DNA of 64,000 bases from Oxalobacteraceae bacterium AB_14 (GCA_000381565.1 KB906724.1:3369020-3433019); one strand, 5' to 3'; shown: positions 19,629 through 28,603, numbered from the stretch's first letter. Notes: generated from the letters alone by a model not told the origin. Made by a program: numbers and translations.

Positions 19629-20386
19629 CGCTCTCTTCAAATATCCTGGCACGAAAAAATACAGACGACAATGCGCCCGAAGCGGCTGCTGCTCTCGACG
19701 GTGGCCGAAGAAAAGGGGAAAACGAAAACCCCTACTTATCCGCGCGCAGGACATGGAACGATCATATGGGTAGCGTCGTCGCCTCTCGCCGTAACTGGCA
19801 ACAGCTGGCCATACTATCGCTACTGGTTGCACTGGCCTCCGTCGGTGGAATTATTCATATCGGCAGTCAGTCAAAATTCGTTCCCTACGTCGTGGAAGTG
19901 GACAAGCTGGGACAGCCAGTCGCCGTCGCGCCGGCTCAGCAATCGCCGGCGCTAAATGAACGTGTCGTTCGGGCGACCGTGGCATCCTTTGTCAGCGACG
20001 CCCGAACGGTGACGCCTGATATCGCGCTACAGCGGAAAGCCATCTTTCGGCTGTACTCCATGCTATCCGCGCACGATCCCGCTACCGCCAAAACCAACGA
20101 GTGGCTGAATGGAACCGACGATAGCAGTCCATTCAAACGCGCGGGGAACGAAACTGTCAGCATCGAAATAGCCTCAGTCCTTCCGCAGACTGCCGAGACC
20201 TGGCAAGTGGACTGGATCGAGACCGTGCGTGATCGTCAGGGTAGCTTGAAGGGCACGCCGTTTCGCATGCGCGCGCTACTAACCGTCTACATGGCGCCCA
20301 CCACACCTCAGACGACCGAAGAACAGGTGCGCAACAACCCGCTTAGCATTTATGTCCGCGACTACTCGTGGTCCAAACAGTTGTAA
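19625..20386 (+). CDS. trbF: TrbF, VirB8-like inner-membrane channel protein
   Basis: The 253-residue protein has a cytoplasmic N-terminus containing the NPYLSARRTWNDH motif typical of TrbF. One transmembrane helix (WQQLAILSLLVALASVGGII) and a periplasmic VirB8/NTF2-like domain (FVPYVVEVDKLGQPVAV onward) follow. It probably nucleates the inner-membrane complex. It is coupled to trbE by a 4-bp overlap, and trbG follows 12 bp later. Confidence 0.94.
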   Translation: MTLSSNILARKNTDDNAPEAAAALDGGRRKGENENPYLSARRTWNDHMGSVVASRRNWQQLAILSLLVALASVGGIIHIGSQSKFVPYVVEVDKLGQPVAVAPAQQSPALNERVVRATVASFVSDARTVTPDIALQRKAIFRLYSMLSAHDPATAKTNEWLNGTDDSSPFKRAGNETVSIEIASVLPQTAETWQVDWIETVRDRQGSLKGTPFRMRALLTVYMAPTTPQTTEEQVRNNPLSIYVRDYSWSKQL

Positions 20387-20398
20387 GGAGTCTAGAAC

Positions 20399-21295
20399 AT
20401 GAAAAAGCACATGATGCTTCTCCTCGCCTGCGTGACATGCGCAACAGCGACCGCAGCAGAACCTACGGACAAGAAGCTTGCCGACTTATACTTCTCCGGC
20501 AAAAACCTGACGCTGACGCAACAGGAGCGCGACGCGCTGGAGGCCTCGCAGCAATGGCGCGGCGCCAGCCCTACTGGCATAAGGCCCGCCATCGGCACCG
20601 ACGGCACCATCCGCTACCTGTATGGCGCCCAACAGCCTAGCATCGTCTGCGCCGTCCTTCAGGTCTGCGACGTGGAGCTGCAGGCGGGTGAACAAGTGAA
20701 CTCGATCCACCTTGGAGACACCGCTCGCTGGATCGTCGAGCCGGCCATCACCGGCAATGGCGCTGCGGAAGTGCAGCACCTGATCATCAAACCCATGGAC
20801 ATAGGCCTTGAAACGTCCCTGATCGTTACCACCAACCGCCGGACATATCATTTTCGGCTGCGCTCACACCGCACGGAATTCATGTCCAGGGTGGCGTTCA
20901 CCTACACAGAGGATGCACTAGCAAAGTGGAACGTCATCAAAACCCGCGAAGTCAAGGAGAAGCAAGAACGCACCATTCCGCAGACGGGCGAATATCTGGG
21001 CGATCTGAATTTCGCCTATGACGTGTCAGGAAACGCGTCCTGGAAACCAATAAGAGTCTACAACGACGGCACCAAGACCATTATTCAAATGCCTGCCGCC
21101 ATGGCGCAAACCGAGTCGCCCACACTTCTAGTGGTGCGCAAGGACGGCGGCTGGTTTACCGATGCTGAAATGGTCATGGTGAACTACCGCGTGCAGGGCG
21201 ATCGCTACATAGTCGATACCGTGTTCGACAAGGCGCTGCTGATCGCTGGCGTGGGCAACGGTCAGGACCGCGTCACGATCACTAGGGAGAAATAG
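20399..21295 (+). CDS. trbG: TrbG, VirB9-like periplasmic/outer-membrane channel component
   Basis: The 298-residue protein has a signal peptide (MKKHMMLLLACVTCATATAA). A VirB9 N-terminal domain (GTIRYLYGAQQPSIVCAV, IHLGDTARW, HLIIKPMDIGLETSLIVTT) and the C-terminal domain (YDVSGNASWKPIRVYNDGTKT) follow. With TrbH and TrbI it would form the outer-membrane core ring. AAGGAG precedes the ATG. Confidence 0.95.
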   Translation: MKKHMMLLLACVTCATATAAEPTDKKLADLYFSGKNLTLTQQERDALEASQQWRGASPTGIRPAIGTDGTIRYLYGAQQPSIVCAVLQVCDVELQAGEQVNSIHLGDTARWIVEPAITGNGAAEVQHLIIKPMDIGLETSLIVTTNRRTYHFRLRSHRTEFMSRVAFTYTEDALAKWNVIKTREVKEKQERTIPQTGEYLGDLNFAYDVSGNASWKPIRVYNDGTKTIIQMPAAMAQTESPTLLVVRKDGGWFTDAEMVMVNYRVQGDRYIVDTVFDKALLIAGVGNGQDRVTITREK

Positions 21296-21297
21296 TT

Positions 21298-21786
21298 ATG
21301 CGCAACCGACTCGTCCTAACTATCGTAATCTGCTTCGCGGGGTGCGCGACCAGCAGCTCCAAGGTGGAGGCATCCTTCGGCAACTTCGTGGCGGATGCAT
21401 CGCCAACGCAAGAACGACTGCTGGCGGACGACGCAACTCGCCAGTTAGTGCTTCTATATCCGCCGGCCAGCACCCGCCTGGAGTTCAGGCAGGTCGTGGC
21501 CGACGACTTCGGCAAACACTTGGTAGAACAGCTTCGCGGCCAGGGATATGCACTGCACGAGGTATCGCGCTCGGGAAGCACGCCGACAGTCGCCACTGAG
21601 GCGCCATCAGCGCCGAACGCCACCGACGCCGCGACAAGCACCCCGTTTAATTACGTACTGGATGCAATCGCATCGCCAAAACTGTACCGCGTCACACTGA
21701 CACTGGGAGCCCAGACGATGACCCGCGCCTACGTGCCGCAAAACGAAACCATTCACCCTGCCGGCGCGTGGGTGCGTAAGGAGTAG
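21298..21786 (+). CDS. trbH: TrbH, outer-membrane lipoprotein of the mating channel (VirB7-like role)
   Basis: The protein has 162 residues and begins with a lipoprotein signal (LTIVICFAGC, Cys at residue 16 as the lipidated residue). The TrbH family occupies this slot between trbG and trbI in IncP-type operons and is thought to stabilise the TrbG/TrbI core. It starts 2 bp after the trbG stop. The middle contains a low-complexity Ala/Thr/Pro stretch. Confidence 0.88.
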   Translation: MRNRLVLTIVICFAGCATSSSKVEASFGNFVADASPTQERLLADDATRQLVLLYPPASTRLEFRQVVADDFGKHLVEQLRGQGYALHEVSRSGSTPTVATEAPSAPNATDAATSTPFNYVLDAIASPKLYRVTLTLGAQTMTRAYVPQNETIHPAGAWVRKE

Positions 21787-21791
21787 CGATC

Positions 21792-23153
21792 ATGGCAGAT
21801 GCTGTGGACATGTCCCCGGATGCATCCCCAGGCACGCCAACCGGTAGCAGTGGCGTGCGAAGGGTAAACAACCTTCCGATCTACATCATGTGCGCCCTAT
21901 TGGCGACGTTCCTGCTGATTATGGCGCTGGTCGCTGCGGATCGTGCGGAGAAACAGCAACGTCCGCCAGACGCAAGTGAGACCAAAGCCACCAGCGCCAG
22001 CATGTTTGCGGCCGAACTGGCCGGGCAGGAAAAGGACGGCATTATTCCGGCGGCAAAGGCGACGCCTTTGATTCCGCCGGACGGTCCCGCCGCCACCCCG
22101 GCAGCAACTATCGCTCGCCCCCAGACGCTGGAGATGCCGCCGCTCCCGCCCGGAACAACGCAGCCCCCGGCTCCGGCTCCACAGCAAGATCCCCGCGCCC
22201 TGGTCGCTATGGAAAAGATGCACATGCTGGAGGAAGCAATAAAAGCCAAGACAACCGTTCAGGCGATGGCGCCACGCAGCGCCGGCTCCGCGCCGACAGC
22301 TGCGCAGAGAGCTGGCGTCGCGACACCTCTGCAAAGCGACACGCCGGGTGACGGCGATCCTACCGCCATGTATCAGGCCCGCCTTCAACAACTTCAGCAA
22401 GCAGGCTTGGTGGCGGCTTCTGGTCCGAGCGCGGCCAGTCAAAGCGCGGCGCAGTCCGAGCAAAGCCCGCAGATGCCAGCGCCTTGGGGCAAGAACTACG
22501 GGCAATTCGACGGAGGTTCCCAGCAGGATCGCTGGCGTCTGGACTCACAGGTCCAAGCGCCGCGATCACCTTACGAGATAAGGGCCAGTTTTGTGCTTCC
22601 CGCGATCCTTATCTCGGGAATCAATTCGGACCTGCCAGGTCAAGTTATCGGGCAGGTCAGCCAAGACGTGTTCGACACCGCTACTGGCAGGTGGAAGCTG
22701 ATACCGCAAGGATCTCGCCTCATCGGCCAGTACTCCAGCGAAGTTGCATACGGCCAGGCGCGCGTGCTGATCGCATGGCAACGCATCATCTTCCCCGATG
22801 GGAAAGCGCTCGACATCGGCGCCATGCCCGGTGCCGACAGCGCTGGATACGCCGGCTTCCACGACCAGGTCAACAACCACTACCTTCGTGTCTTTGGCTC
22901 CGCCCTGCTGATGTCCGGCGTCACTGCTGGCATCGCACTCAGTCAGCCCGATTCGTTGTACTCCAATCGCCAGAGCGCCCGCAGCGCGATGAGCGAGGCA
23001 CTCGGTCAACAACTCGGCATGGTCACGGCGCAAATGATCGCGAAAAACATGGGCATCTCGCCAACCCTGGAAATCCGCCCGGGCTACCGCTTCAACGTCG
23101 TCGTCACAAAGGACCTAACGTTCTCCAAGCCGTACAAAGCGTTTGACTACTGA
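21792..23153 (+). CDS. trbI: TrbI, VirB10-like core-complex protein
   Basis: The 453-residue protein has a short cytoplasmic N-terminus and one transmembrane helix (IYIMCALLATFLLIMALVAA). A Pro/Ala/Gln-rich periplasmic linker (about 60-230) leads to the conserved TrbI/VirB10 domain (IRASFVLPAILISGINSDLPG, GSRLIGQYSSEVAYGQ, PGYRFNVVVTKDLTF). VirB10 proteins span inner and outer membranes and sense ATPase energy, here provided by TrbB, TrbE and TraG. The ATG lies 5 bp after the trbH stop region. Confidence 0.95.
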   Translation: MADAVDMSPDASPGTPTGSSGVRRVNNLPIYIMCALLATFLLIMALVAADRAEKQQRPPDASETKATSASMFAAELAGQEKDGIIPAAKATPLIPPDGPAATPAATIARPQTLEMPPLPPGTTQPPAPAPQQDPRALVAMEKMHMLEEAIKAKTTVQAMAPRSAGSAPTAAQRAGVATPLQSDTPGDGDPTAMYQARLQQLQQAGLVAASGPSAASQSAAQSEQSPQMPAPWGKNYGQFDGGSQQDRWRLDSQVQAPRSPYEIRASFVLPAILISGINSDLPGQVIGQVSQDVFDTATGRWKLIPQGSRLIGQYSSEVAYGQARVLIAWQRIIFPDGKALDIGAMPGADSAGYAGFHDQVNNHYLRVFGSALLMSGVTAGIALSQPDSLYSNRQSARSAMSEALGQQLGMVTAQMIAKNMGISPTLEIRPGYRFNVVVTKDLTFSKPYKAFDY

Positions 23154-23218
23154 CGGCAGCGCTCCGACAACACTTCATTCATTGATCGCCACATCGATGC
23201 TTAAAAGGAGGAATTGCC

Positions 23219-23983
23219 ATGAAATGTAAATCTCAGAAGAAACTGCTTGCCTCCCTGATCCTAGCCACGTTGGGTATGCCGTTGGGCGTCGCATCCGCAG
23301 CCTTACCTGTCATAGATGGGATCAATCTCTCACAGAACTCCATCACAGCGTACGAGAACGTCGTTCACACGCTAAAGCAAATCCAGCAATATCAAACTCA
23401 GCTTCAACAGTATCAAAATATGCTGCAGAACACCGCAGCGCCGCCGATGTACATCTGGGACTTAGCAACAAGAACGATGAGCGACCTGAGAGCTTCAATT
23501 GATACGCTGCAGTACTACAAAACGCATCTAGGCAGCGTCAGCGCTTATCTCGGGAAATTTCACGATACGTCCTCGTATCGCAGCTCTGCCTGCTTCTCAG
23601 CGCGCGGCTGCTCTCGTGCGGATTGGGAGCTGCTTAAACAGTCTCAAGACCTTGCTTCAGAAGCCCAAAAAAAGGCAACAGACGCCTTACTGATTGGACT
23701 GGATAAACAACAAGACGCGATGGAAGCGGACGCCCGGCAATTGCAGCGCCTCCAAAGTGGAGCCCAAGGGGCAAATGGTCAGATGCAGGCAATCGGCTAT
23801 GCGAATCAACTCGCAAGCCAACAGGCAAGCCAGCTGCTGCAGATCCGGGCACTGCTGATCGCCCAACAGAACATGATGGCAGCCAGACAGCAGGGGGTGG
23901 CCGACCAGGAGGCGATCCAATCAGCTGCATCGGAAAAGTTTAGAAAAGGAACATTTGAACGCAGCCCCGTTCGAACTTGGTGA
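23219..23983 (+). CDS. trbJ: TrbJ, VirB5-like minor pilin or adhesin
   Basis: The 254-residue protein has a signal peptide (LLASLILATLGMPLGVASAA) and long amphipathic helices rich in Gln (KQIQQYQTQLQQYQNML), the TrbJ/VirB5 pattern. A cysteine pair (ACFSARGC) is present mid-protein. It ends FRKGTFERSPVRTW, which resembles the end of the neighbouring TrbK lipoprotein. Base composition from here through most of trbL is lower in GC than trbI or trbN. AAGGAGG precedes the ATG. Confidence 0.9.
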   Translation: MKCKSQKKLLASLILATLGMPLGVASAALPVIDGINLSQNSITAYENVVHTLKQIQQYQTQLQQYQNMLQNTAAPPMYIWDLATRTMSDLRASIDTLQYYKTHLGSVSAYLGKFHDTSSYRSSACFSARGCSRADWELLKQSQDLASEAQKKATDALLIGLDKQQDAMEADARQLQRLQSGAQGANGQMQAIGYANQLASQQASQLLQIRALLIAQQNMMAARQQGVADQEAIQSAASEKFRKGTFERSPVRTW

Positions 23984-23991
23984 GGCTGATC

Positions 23992-24219
23992 ATGAAACCT
24001 AGCGCTACTTACATGTCCCGCTTATCGCTGACGTCTCTTGTACTCGCACTCCTCGGGTGCTCAAGTGATGCCGGCAGCGGCAGCATACCTGAGGCAAACG
24101 CTGAAAACTGCAAGCCAGAAAACATTAAGAAAATCTCCGATAAATCGGCAAGAGAGGCTTTCGCTTCAAAGTGCTTTCGAAGAGGAAAATTCGAGCCAAG
24201 CCCAAACAGGACCTGGTAG
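23992..24219 (+). CDS. trbK: TrbK-like entry-exclusion lipoprotein
   Basis: A 75-residue lipoprotein. The signal and lipobox (LVLALLGC) precede a mature region of about 50 residues ending REAFASKCFRRGKFEPSPNRTW. The CFRRG...P motif is characteristic of TrbK-type entry-exclusion lipoproteins, which stop redundant conjugation into a cell already carrying the element. The ATG at 23992 (MKPSATY) follows a GAGG box; an upstream in-frame GTG at 23977 overlaps trbJ. The position between trbJ and trbL matches RP4. Confidence 0.85.
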   Translation: MKPSATYMSRLSLTSLVLALLGCSSDAGSGSIPEANAENCKPENIKKISDKSAREAFASKCFRRGKFEPSPNRTW

Positions 24220-24234
24220 GCGGAGGCAATCAAA

Positions 24235-25800
24235 ATGCATCGACGGATGAAATCGAATTTCTGGATTCTGAGCTTGCTGCTAGTGCTGACGCTCTACGCA
24301 GCTGATGCGTCCGCAGACATATCGAGCAAAGGCGTCATGGATGACATTTTGTTTCGCTATAAGAGCGTAGCAGCAAGCTGGGAAACAACAATTTCTCGAT
24401 ATGCCAGTTGGCTTTTCTGGACGCTGGCGCTAATCAGCATGGTCTGGACCTTCGGTTTAATGGCGCTGAGGCAAGCCGATATTGGAGAGTTCTTTACCGA
24501 GTTCCTCAAGTTTATTATTTTCACCGGCTTCTATTGGTGGCTACTGGCAAACGGACCACGTATGGCTGCCGCGATTATGGATTCGATGCGACAAATTGGC
24601 GGAACTGCGGCCGGTACTGGAGGAGGCCTGTCGCCATCAGGAGTAGTGGACATAGGTTTCGAACTATTCATCAATATTGCGGATAAGTCTTTGGTCTGGC
24701 ACCCAGTAGACTATGTCGTCGGAATAATTTTCGGTGCGGTCATCCTGATTGTCTTGGCACTAATAAGCGTGAACATGCTGCTGCTTCTCATAAGCAGTTG
24801 GGTACTCGCATATGCAGGAATATTTTTCTTAGGCTTTGGCGGGTCACGTTGGACATCGGATATGGCATTGAATTACTTCCGAACAGTCTTGAGCATTGGT
24901 GCGCAGTTGCTGACAATGGTACTGCTTGTAGGTATCGGAAAAACCTTTCTTGATACCTACTACCTGAACATGGACGGAATAGATCTTCGAGAACTCGGAA
25001 TCATACTGGTCATATCCGTTGTGCTACTGGTCTTGGTAAACAAGCTCCCTGGTTTGATTGGAGGACTCGCAATGGGCGGCGGCACGGGAGCACTTGGAAG
25101 TGGATACGGTGCTGGTGCGGCTGCGGCTGCGGCAGCAATGACCGCAGCTGCGCTCTCAACTGCTGGCTCAGCCCTAATGGGAACAGTTGCCAATGTCGGT
25201 GGAGGTATTCAAGCCATCATGGAGGCATTCTCAAAGGGCAGCGAAATGGAAGACGCCTCTGGTGGTGGTCTTCAAGATTTCCTTTCTGGCCAATCAAGCG
25301 GAGAGGCCCAAGGAGATAGGATGGGTGAAAGCTCATTCGCGCAAGCCATGGGCAGTGATTCCTCATCCTCGTCCGGTTCCCCATCCGCTGATTCGTCAAG
25401 CCAAGGCGCTCAAGAATCTGACAAATCGGGCGTGAATGGGAGCGGCAGTAATGGCGGTGGCAGCCCAAGACAATCCGGCTCCACGTCGTCCGCAAGCGGA
25501 AGAGCCACGAATAGTAGCGCAGGCGCCAAGGCGGCGCGGATCGCCGGTGGCGCGGCGCGCAGCTTGGTCGGCGGTGCGGTCCAAGTCGCGAAGAATTCGA
25601 TGAACAACCGCATCTCCAATACCATCGGCGGCAAGATCGCAGCGGCCATTCGCGAAGGTCGCCAAGGCGACGACAGCAATTCCGAGACCAACACCCTTTC
25701 GGCAGGAAAAAGCGACGACTTCGACCCGCAAGCGGAAGTCTCAGCGTTCAGAGACCGCGATGGCAATGACGGCAACGAACCCGCCCCGCCCAAATCATAG
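24235..25800 (+). CDS. trbL: TrbL, VirB6-like polytopic inner-membrane channel protein
   Basis: The 521-residue protein has an N-terminal signal-like helix and about six further transmembrane segments up to residue 280 (for example SVNMLLLLISSWVLAYAGIFFLGFGG and LGIILVISVVLLVLVNKLPGLIGG). A Gly/Ala-rich stretch and a Ser/Gly-rich hydrophilic tail of about 200 residues follow. This is the TrbL layout. GGAGG precedes the ATG. The first 1.25 kb is AT-richer and the last 300 bp GC-richer, suggesting a recombination joint inside the gene. Confidence 0.93.
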   Translation: MHRRMKSNFWILSLLLVLTLYAADASADISSKGVMDDILFRYKSVAASWETTISRYASWLFWTLALISMVWTFGLMALRQADIGEFFTEFLKFIIFTGFYWWLLANGPRMAAAIMDSMRQIGGTAAGTGGGLSPSGVVDIGFELFINIADKSLVWHPVDYVVGIIFGAVILIVLALISVNMLLLLISSWVLAYAGIFFLGFGGSRWTSDMALNYFRTVLSIGAQLLTMVLLVGIGKTFLDTYYLNMDGIDLRELGIILVISVVLLVLVNKLPGLIGGLAMGGGTGALGSGYGAGAAAAAAAMTAAALSTAGSALMGTVANVGGGIQAIMEAFSKGSEMEDASGGGLQDFLSGQSSGEAQGDRMGESSFAQAMGSDSSSSSGSPSADSSSQGAQESDKSGVNGSGSNGGGSPRQSGSTSSASGRATNSSAGAKAARIAGGAARSLVGGAVQVAKNSMNNRISNTIGGKIAAAIREGRQGDDSNSETNTLSAGKSDDFDPQAEVSAFRDRDGNDGNEPAPPKS

Positions 25801-25820
25801 TCCCCGCGTAAGCAAATGTC

Positions 25821-26363
25821 ATGACCTTCACCGATCTCCCACTCCAGTTTACCGAGCGCGTGTCGTGCAGCGTCGCAGCTGCCATCCGCTACGGCATCCC
25901 GGCCAACCTCATGCTAGCGGTCGCCGAAAAGGAAGCGGGCGCGCCTGGGGTTTCGGTGAAAAACACCAACGGCACCCGCGACGTCGGCCCGATGCAGTTC
26001 AACACGGCATACCTGTCCACGCTTGCCCAATACGGGATCACGCCGCAGGCGGTGGCCGCGCCGGGCTGTTATGCCTACGATTTGGCGGCATGGCGACTGC
26101 GGCGGCATCTCCGGCGCGACCAGGGCGATCTATGGACCAGGGCGGCCAACTACCATTCCCGTACGCCTCAATACAACACCAGCTACCGCCTCGATCTGAT
26201 CAACAAGGCTGCACGCTGGGCCAACTGGCTGGAACGTTGCTCCGCCAGCTCATGTCTCCGCGCGTCGGCAGACAGGCCGGTGGTGGCCGTTCCGGCGACG
26301 CCGCCCACAGTGGTAATGCCCCACTACACGCCCCGCGTAGTAACGGCGGCCCCTGCGTCGTGA
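25821..26363 (+). CDS. trbN: TrbN-like lytic transglycosylase
   Basis: A 180-residue protein with an SLT (lysozyme-like) fold: AVAEKEAG (catalytic Glu 36 or 38), then NTNGTRDVGPMQFN and WTRAANYHSRTPQYN, matching the transglycosylase motifs. It would open the peptidoglycan for channel assembly. RP4 TrbN occupies the same place downstream of trbL and trbM. There is no trbM here. No clear signal peptide is seen, as is common for TrbN-type proteins. The Pro/Val-rich tail is likely disordered. Confidence 0.87.
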   Translation: MTFTDLPLQFTERVSCSVAAAIRYGIPANLMLAVAEKEAGAPGVSVKNTNGTRDVGPMQFNTAYLSTLAQYGITPQAVAAPGCYAYDLAAWRLRRHLRRDQGDLWTRAANYHSRTPQYNTSYRLDLINKAARWANWLERCSASSCLRASADRPVVAVPATPPTVVMPHYTPRVVTAAPAS

Positions 26364-26367
26364 ACCC

Positions 26368-26898
26368 ATGGCCGGCATACTCAAAATCCACTCGGCCGTC
26401 GCCGGCACGCTTCGTATCGGACACAGCTGGATCGAGTACTGCCCGATAGACGGAGCTTCAATTACTTATGGGACGTGGGGAAACAATCCCACAGGCGAAG
26501 GCAACGGCCTTTTGGAAAATGCCGAGCCGCCAGCCTTGAAAGCCGGCGCCACACGTGGCCGCGTTATCGATCACGAACAGGAGCGGCGGCTGTTCGAAGT
26601 CATCGCCACCTACAGACAACGCGGTGAACACGCCTGGACCCTGCAGACACCTTGCTCAACGTTCGCGGCCGAAGCCTGGGGACGGGCGACCGGCGAGCAA
26701 CTGGTCCACCAAACGGCGTTCGTCAGTACGCCTGCCAGGCTGGCCAAATCCATCGTCGAGGCGAACCAACGCGACGCCCTCATCGTTCATGCCAAGAGCA
26801 GCAGACCAGATCAAGCCACGCCCGTCGATGCCGGCAATACCGCCAGCAAATCCAGCAAGCAAGCCCGGCCGCGAAAAAGCCGCTCGCGCCGCACTTGA
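26368..26898 (+). CDS. Putative permuted papain-like (NlpC/P60-type) protein
   Basis: A 176-residue protein starting 4 bp after trbN. Residues IGHSWIEY (His19) and TPCSTFAAEAW (Cys96) give a His-then-Cys order. That order is seen in circularly permuted NlpC/P60 and DUF4105-type papain folds, in which cysteine attacks amide bonds. The tail is strongly basic (KQARPRKSRSRR). Tight coupling to a transglycosylase gene suggests a cell-wall or envelope role during mating. The family call is inference from residue order and context; I do not recognise a named family. Confidence 0.45.
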   Translation: MAGILKIHSAVAGTLRIGHSWIEYCPIDGASITYGTWGNNPTGEGNGLLENAEPPALKAGATRGRVIDHEQERRLFEVIATYRQRGEHAWTLQTPCSTFAAEAWGRATGEQLVHQTAFVSTPARLAKSIVEANQRDALIVHAKSSRPDQATPVDAGNTASKSSKQARPRKSRSRRT

Positions 26899-26930
26899 GG
26901 CGCTACACTGTATGAGAAGGGAGAATCGCC

Positions 26931-27269
26931 ATGAATCATATTGAATTTGCCGAATGCGCCGACGTCGCCTTCCACAATATCGACGAATTGCAGGTGGATG
27001 GAAACCGCTTGTTGCACGTCAAGGGGCTGATTTTTCACAGCTCGATCGTCGCCGATCATTTGGACCTCTATCCCGAGCAGCATACTGTCCACATTCTCGT
27101 CTCGATGGCGCTCACCCGGCCTGGTAAAAGCGGCCTGTTCGAACTGTATATCCCGATTCCAGAAAGGATATCTGCCGTCACCTTCGGAACGGAAAAGAAA
27201 GCGCTATGGCAACGTGATATGGATGAAGCCGCTCCGTCGCTGTTACTCGCCAGTCAGAATTTCGGATAG
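26931..27269 (+). CDS. Hypothetical protein, end of the trb operon
   Basis: The 112-residue soluble protein contains predicted beta strands (VDGNRLLHVKGLIFHSS, TVHILVSMALTRPG) and has no signal or membrane segment. The ATG follows a GAAGGGAG ribosome site. It overlaps the 3' end of the convergent gene by 16 bp. No family recognised. Confidence 0.6.
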   Translation: MNHIEFAECADVAFHNIDELQVDGNRLLHVKGLIFHSSIVADHLDLYPEQHTVHILVSMALTRPGKSGLFELYIPIPERISAVTFGTEKKALWQRDMDEAAPSLLLASQNFG

Positions 27270-28165
27270 ATAATCTCGTCGACGATACAGCAGATCAGCC
27301 GATGGTCAAGAACCCGGAAGAGCACAGGATCAACCGCGTCCTGGGTTCCGAGAATGAAGACAAAGGCCTTCTTTTGCTTCTGGCCCGCTTCGAATGCTCG
27401 CTTGGCCTCCTCCCGCGCCACCTCCAGCTCCCGGCGTACATAGGTCTTCCGGGCCTCGCTCCAGTCAGCCCACTCAATGCGCACGCGATGCCCTACGACC
27501 AGCTTGCTCCCCTCGCGCTGGCCGGCGTCCACTACGATCTCCATGTGCGTTGCCTCATCAATCGGTTTCCCCCAGCGCATCGCGGCATAGAAGATCTTGG
27601 GCTCGGGATACCGCCGCAGCTCGTCCCACTTGAGCTTCTTGAAGACACCGTAGTACTTGTCGGCTTCAACGCCCGGCACGCTGAGTTCCAAATCGCGATC
27701 ATATGGAAAATTGATGAACGTGCGGCAGATCTGGCGTATCGTCGCCACCACGCGCTTCCGCTGCGCGGTTGAAGCGCTGCGCGGGGGACTCTCTGGCGCG
27801 TCGCTCCGTCCTCTGGGCACGGCATCGTCGTTTGCAGCACTGCCGTCGACCACCTCACGGCGCTCCTTCAGCACCAGCCTTGATGGATAGGGTGCAGGGA
27901 AACCAACGCGCGGCGTACTCACCCGCTCCTGGCGGGCTTGCTGGATCAGCCGCTGCTCACCATCGACATCACATTCAGGCAAATGGACGCCGGAACTTCC
28001 GATGGTAAAGTAAGGCCGAACCAGATTGGTTGGCCGGAACGAGGCAGGCAGCACCTTGACACCGCAGCCCCGGCACACATAACTATCTTTGTCCACCAAA
28101 TCGAGCAACCACAACTGCTCGGCGTCGACGACTTCGCCAGTGATGCGATTCAGTGCGGATTCCAT
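27254..28165 (-). CDS. Hypothetical protein with N-terminal zinc-binding motif (CoiA-like layout)
   Basis: The 303-residue protein has Cys-rich elements YVCRGCGVKV and, about 30 residues later, HLPECD. These could bind zinc, as in the N-terminal part of CoiA-like and similar nucleic-acid-associated proteins. A variable linker (about 95-135) leads to an alpha/beta domain with RTFINFPYDRDLELSVPG. A highly charged helix (VRRELEVAREEAKRAFEAGQ) follows. It starts just upstream of a small membrane protein gene of the same orientation; AGGGG precedes the ATG. Function unknown. Confidence 0.6.
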   Translation of the reverse strand: MESALNRITGEVVDAEQLWLLDLVDKDSYVCRGCGVKVLPASFRPTNLVRPYFTIGSSGVHLPECDVDGEQRLIQQARQERVSTPRVGFPAPYPSRLVLKERREVVDGSAANDDAVPRGRSDAPESPPRSASTAQRKRVVATIRQICRTFINFPYDRDLELSVPGVEADKYYGVFKKLKWDELRRYPEPKIFYAAMRWGKPIDEATHMEIVVDAGQREGSKLVVGHRVRIEWADWSEARKTYVRRELEVAREEAKRAFEAGQKQKKAFVFILGTQDAVDPVLFRVLDHRLICCIVDEIIYPKF

Positions 28166-28183
28166 TCAATTGGCCCCTAAACG

Positions 28184-28534
28184 CTATCTGCGACTGTGAT
28201 AAAAATACAGGTAAGCCAACCCAATCGGCGCGATGAAGATCGCGAAGCACCAGCACATCGCCATCGTGGTCACCTTAGTCAGCAACATCAATCCCGCGTG
28301 CACAAAAAAGACATTGTTCCCGACGATGTAATCGACGACGCCCTCGTAGACAAAGCGGGCATAGGGATACAGTAAGGTATTTACCAAAGCAAAGATCACG
28401 CCGATGAAATTTGTCGACCGCGCGCTTATAACGACAAACAGGATAAAACAAAGAAAAATGCTGCCGAATAGCAGATGACGGACATAGTAGCTAGGGGTCA
28501 ATCCGCCAAAGGTCTTTTGGATCACTGGATGCAT
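28184..28534 (-). CDS. Small polytopic membrane protein
   Basis: A protein of 116 residues from the ATG at 28534 (MHPVIQKTF), preceded by GAGG; an upstream start at 28558 lacks support. Three hydrophobic segments are visible (LLFGSIFLCFILFVVISA, VIFALVNTLLYPYARFV, MAMCWCFAIFIAPIGLAYLYF). It lies 69 bp downstream of traC and may be the end of the Tra1 operon. No family recognised. Confidence 0.6.
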   Translation of the reverse strand: MHPVIQKTFGGLTPSYYVRHLLFGSIFLCFILFVVISARSTNFIGVIFALVNTLLYPYARFVYEGVVDYIVGNNVFFVHAGLMLLTKVTTMAMCWCFAIFIAPIGLAYLYFYHSRR

Positions 28535-28603
28535 GATTTTTCCTCGAAGTGAAAACAACGTTCGTCAATATCTTGCCGGTATTCTGGGCCTGCATTCGGT
28601 CTT

